The notes below the pieces were generated by a model. That model saw nothing but the letters and a program-made list of their open reading frames with translations. It was not told where the DNA came from and ran no database searches. DNA of 46,476 nt, taken from the NCBI GenBank assembly GCA_012515235.1, contig JAAYYU010000256.1, positions 1 through 46,476 of the forward strand, given 5' to 3'. Positions within the stretch are counted from its first letter, which is position 1; each line of letters opens with the position of its first letter. Source of the DNA: Candidatus Anammoximicrobium sp. (lineage in GTDB: Bacteria > Planctomycetota > Planctomycetia > Pirellulales > Pirellulaceae). The position numbers and the translations under genes are program-made. This document shows positions 45,622-46,476 of this stretch, in pieces.

Positions 45622-46476
45622 TTATTGAGCAGTCACCGGTTTGGCGGGCGGGGCGATGGTCAAGGGTGGTGCGGGACCGTTGGGCTTGGCGGCCGCAGGC
45701 GACGCTGCGGTACTTGCTGACCTTCCAGACGCTGTTTGACGGCGAGACGAGTGCCAAGGCCTGCCCTCAGGTGTCTCTTGACGCGTCGTGGCGTCCCACA
45801 CCTTCACTGTGCCATCGCCACCCCCGCTGGCGATCCGCCGACCGTCCGGGCTGAAGGCCACGCTGTTGACCGAACCCGTGTGCTCCCTGAGCGTGAGCGT
45901 CTCTTCGCCCGTCGTGGCGTCCCACACCTTCACCGTGCTGTCGTCACCCCCGCTGGCAATCCGCCGACCGTCCGGGCTGAAGGCCACGCTCTTGACATTT
46001 CTTGTGTGCCCCTTGAGTGTGAGCGTCTCCTGGCCCGTCGTCGCGTCCCACACCTTCACCGTTTCATCCCAGCCCGCGCTGGCGATTCGTCGGCTGTCCG
46101 GGCTGAAGGCGACAATTTGGACAGGAAGAGCGTGCCCTTCGATTGTCAGCGTCTCCTCGCCCGTCGTCGCGTCCCACACCTTCACCGTGCCCTTGCTGGC
46201 ACTGGCGATCCGTCGGCCGTCCGGGCTCAGGGCCATGCTCTGGACACCGGGAGTCTGTCCCTTGAGCGTAAGCGTCTCCTGGCCCGTCGTCGCGTCCCAC
46301 ACCTTTACCGTGCCATCCAGGCTCGCGCTGGCGATCCGTCGGCCGTCCGAACTGAAGGCCACGCTCTGGCGGCCGTGGCCGCCGGAGCCAGGGTGCCCCT
46401 TGAGCGTGAGCGTCTCCTGGCCCGTCGTGGCGTCCCACACCTTTACCGTGCTGTCCCTGCTCGCGCTGGCGATCCG
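45622..46476 (-). CDS. WD40 beta-propeller protein, C-terminal part (truncated by the window)
   Basis: At least 284 codons; the frame is open through the right edge of the window. Six tandem WD40 units of 42 residues are seen, each ending TVKVWDATTG with SPDGRRIASA-type strands. The DNA copies are almost identical: gcgtcccacacctt recurs at 45791, 45917, 46043, 46169, 46292 and 46430, that is every 126 bp except 123 (one codon deleted) and 138 (four-codon insertion GSGG-type loop). After the last unit the tail is Pro/Ala-rich. Planctomycete genes of this kind often carry an N-terminal Ser/Thr kinase; that part is outside the window. The repeats probably form a scaffold for protein binding. Confidence 0.85.
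   Translation of the reverse strand, partial: RIASASRDSTVKVWDATTGQETLTLKGHPGSGGHGRQSVAFSSDGRRIASASLDGTVKVWDATTGQETLTLKGQTPGVQSMALSPDGRRIASASKGTVKVWDATTGEETLTIEGHALPVQIVAFSPDSRRIASAGWDETVKVWDATTGQETLTLKGHTRNVKSVAFSPDGRRIASGGDDSTVKVWDATTGEETLTLREHTGSVNSVAFSPDGRRIASGGGDGTVKVWDATTRQETPEGRPWHSSRRQTASGRSASTAASPAAAKPNGPAPPLTIAPPAKPVTAQ

Noticed and set aside
45791..46440. Regular repeats that could suggest a CRISPR array
   Set aside because: The 126-bp spacing and in-frame coding of WD40 units explain them; there are no short repeats with unique spacers.

Overview
The window looks like a chromosomal segment of a planctomycete, probably a Pirellulales-like member, possibly from a metagenome. The reasons are high GC with long antisense shadow ORFs, scattered single genes with frequent strand switches, several Tat-exported Gfo/Idh/MocA oxidoreductases, a DUF1571 protein, LRR and WD40 proteins, a parallel beta-helix glycosidase-like protein, an orphan formylmethanofuran dehydrogenase subunit C homologue and many exported glycan-active proteins. 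No rRNA, tRNA, CRISPR array, phage gene or intact transposase was recognised.

Layout. 0-5 kb (minus strand): a GH141-like beta-helix protein, a Tat-exported AGE-family epimerase and an LRR lipoprotein; the last two are coupled by a 4-bp overlap. 5-10 kb (plus): an SDR oxidoreductase, a class II aldolase, methionyl-tRNA formyltransferase (fmt), a Tat-exported Gfo/Idh oxidoreductase and a DinB-like protein. 10.1-10.8 kb (minus): a Doc-type toxin with its antitoxin. 11-13.8 kb: aconitase A. 14-17.5 kb (minus): a small anchored protein, an FHS-family sugar transporter with a large insert, and a DUF1571 protein. 18-19.6 kb: a solo GroEL ending at a clear intrinsic terminator. 20-25.7 kb: a GH10-like protein, purC, an O-methyltransferase, an M24 aminopeptidase and mobA. 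26-30.4 kb: the FhcC/FwdC homologue and a SWIM-SNF2 helicase. 30.5-32.6 kb (minus): an isocitrate lyase/PEP mutase-family enzyme and an exported gluzincin-like peptidase. 33-44.5 kb: a glycan-use neighbourhood with a CBM plus TIM-barrel protein, a sialidase-fold protein, three Gfo/Idh proteins and a GH16-CBM6 protein, interrupted by a graveyard of gene remnants. 44.8 kb to the end: an unrecognised helical protein and the C-terminal part of a WD40 protein that runs off the window.

How the genes may work together. The exported beta-helix, GH16, GH2/GH5-like and sialidase-like proteins, the FHS sugar permease, the AGE epimerase, the aldolase and the Gfo/Idh oxidoreductases fit extracellular polysaccharide breakdown followed by sugar uptake and oxidation. 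This is inferred from families and context, and no substrate is proven. fmt, acnA, purC, groL and mobA are housekeeping genes scattered among them.

The most distinctive non-coding feature is a set of palindromic repeats. Three copies of a ~97-bp hairpin share an outer stem beginning GGGGTCAGGCTTACAGA (6891, 14592, 40672), and both arms carry matched changes between copies. One copy lies exactly between two truncated genes. Other palindrome types occur at 10-29, 9428-9491, 25969-26047, 31883-31910 (inside a coding region), 32895-33000 and 41257-41317.
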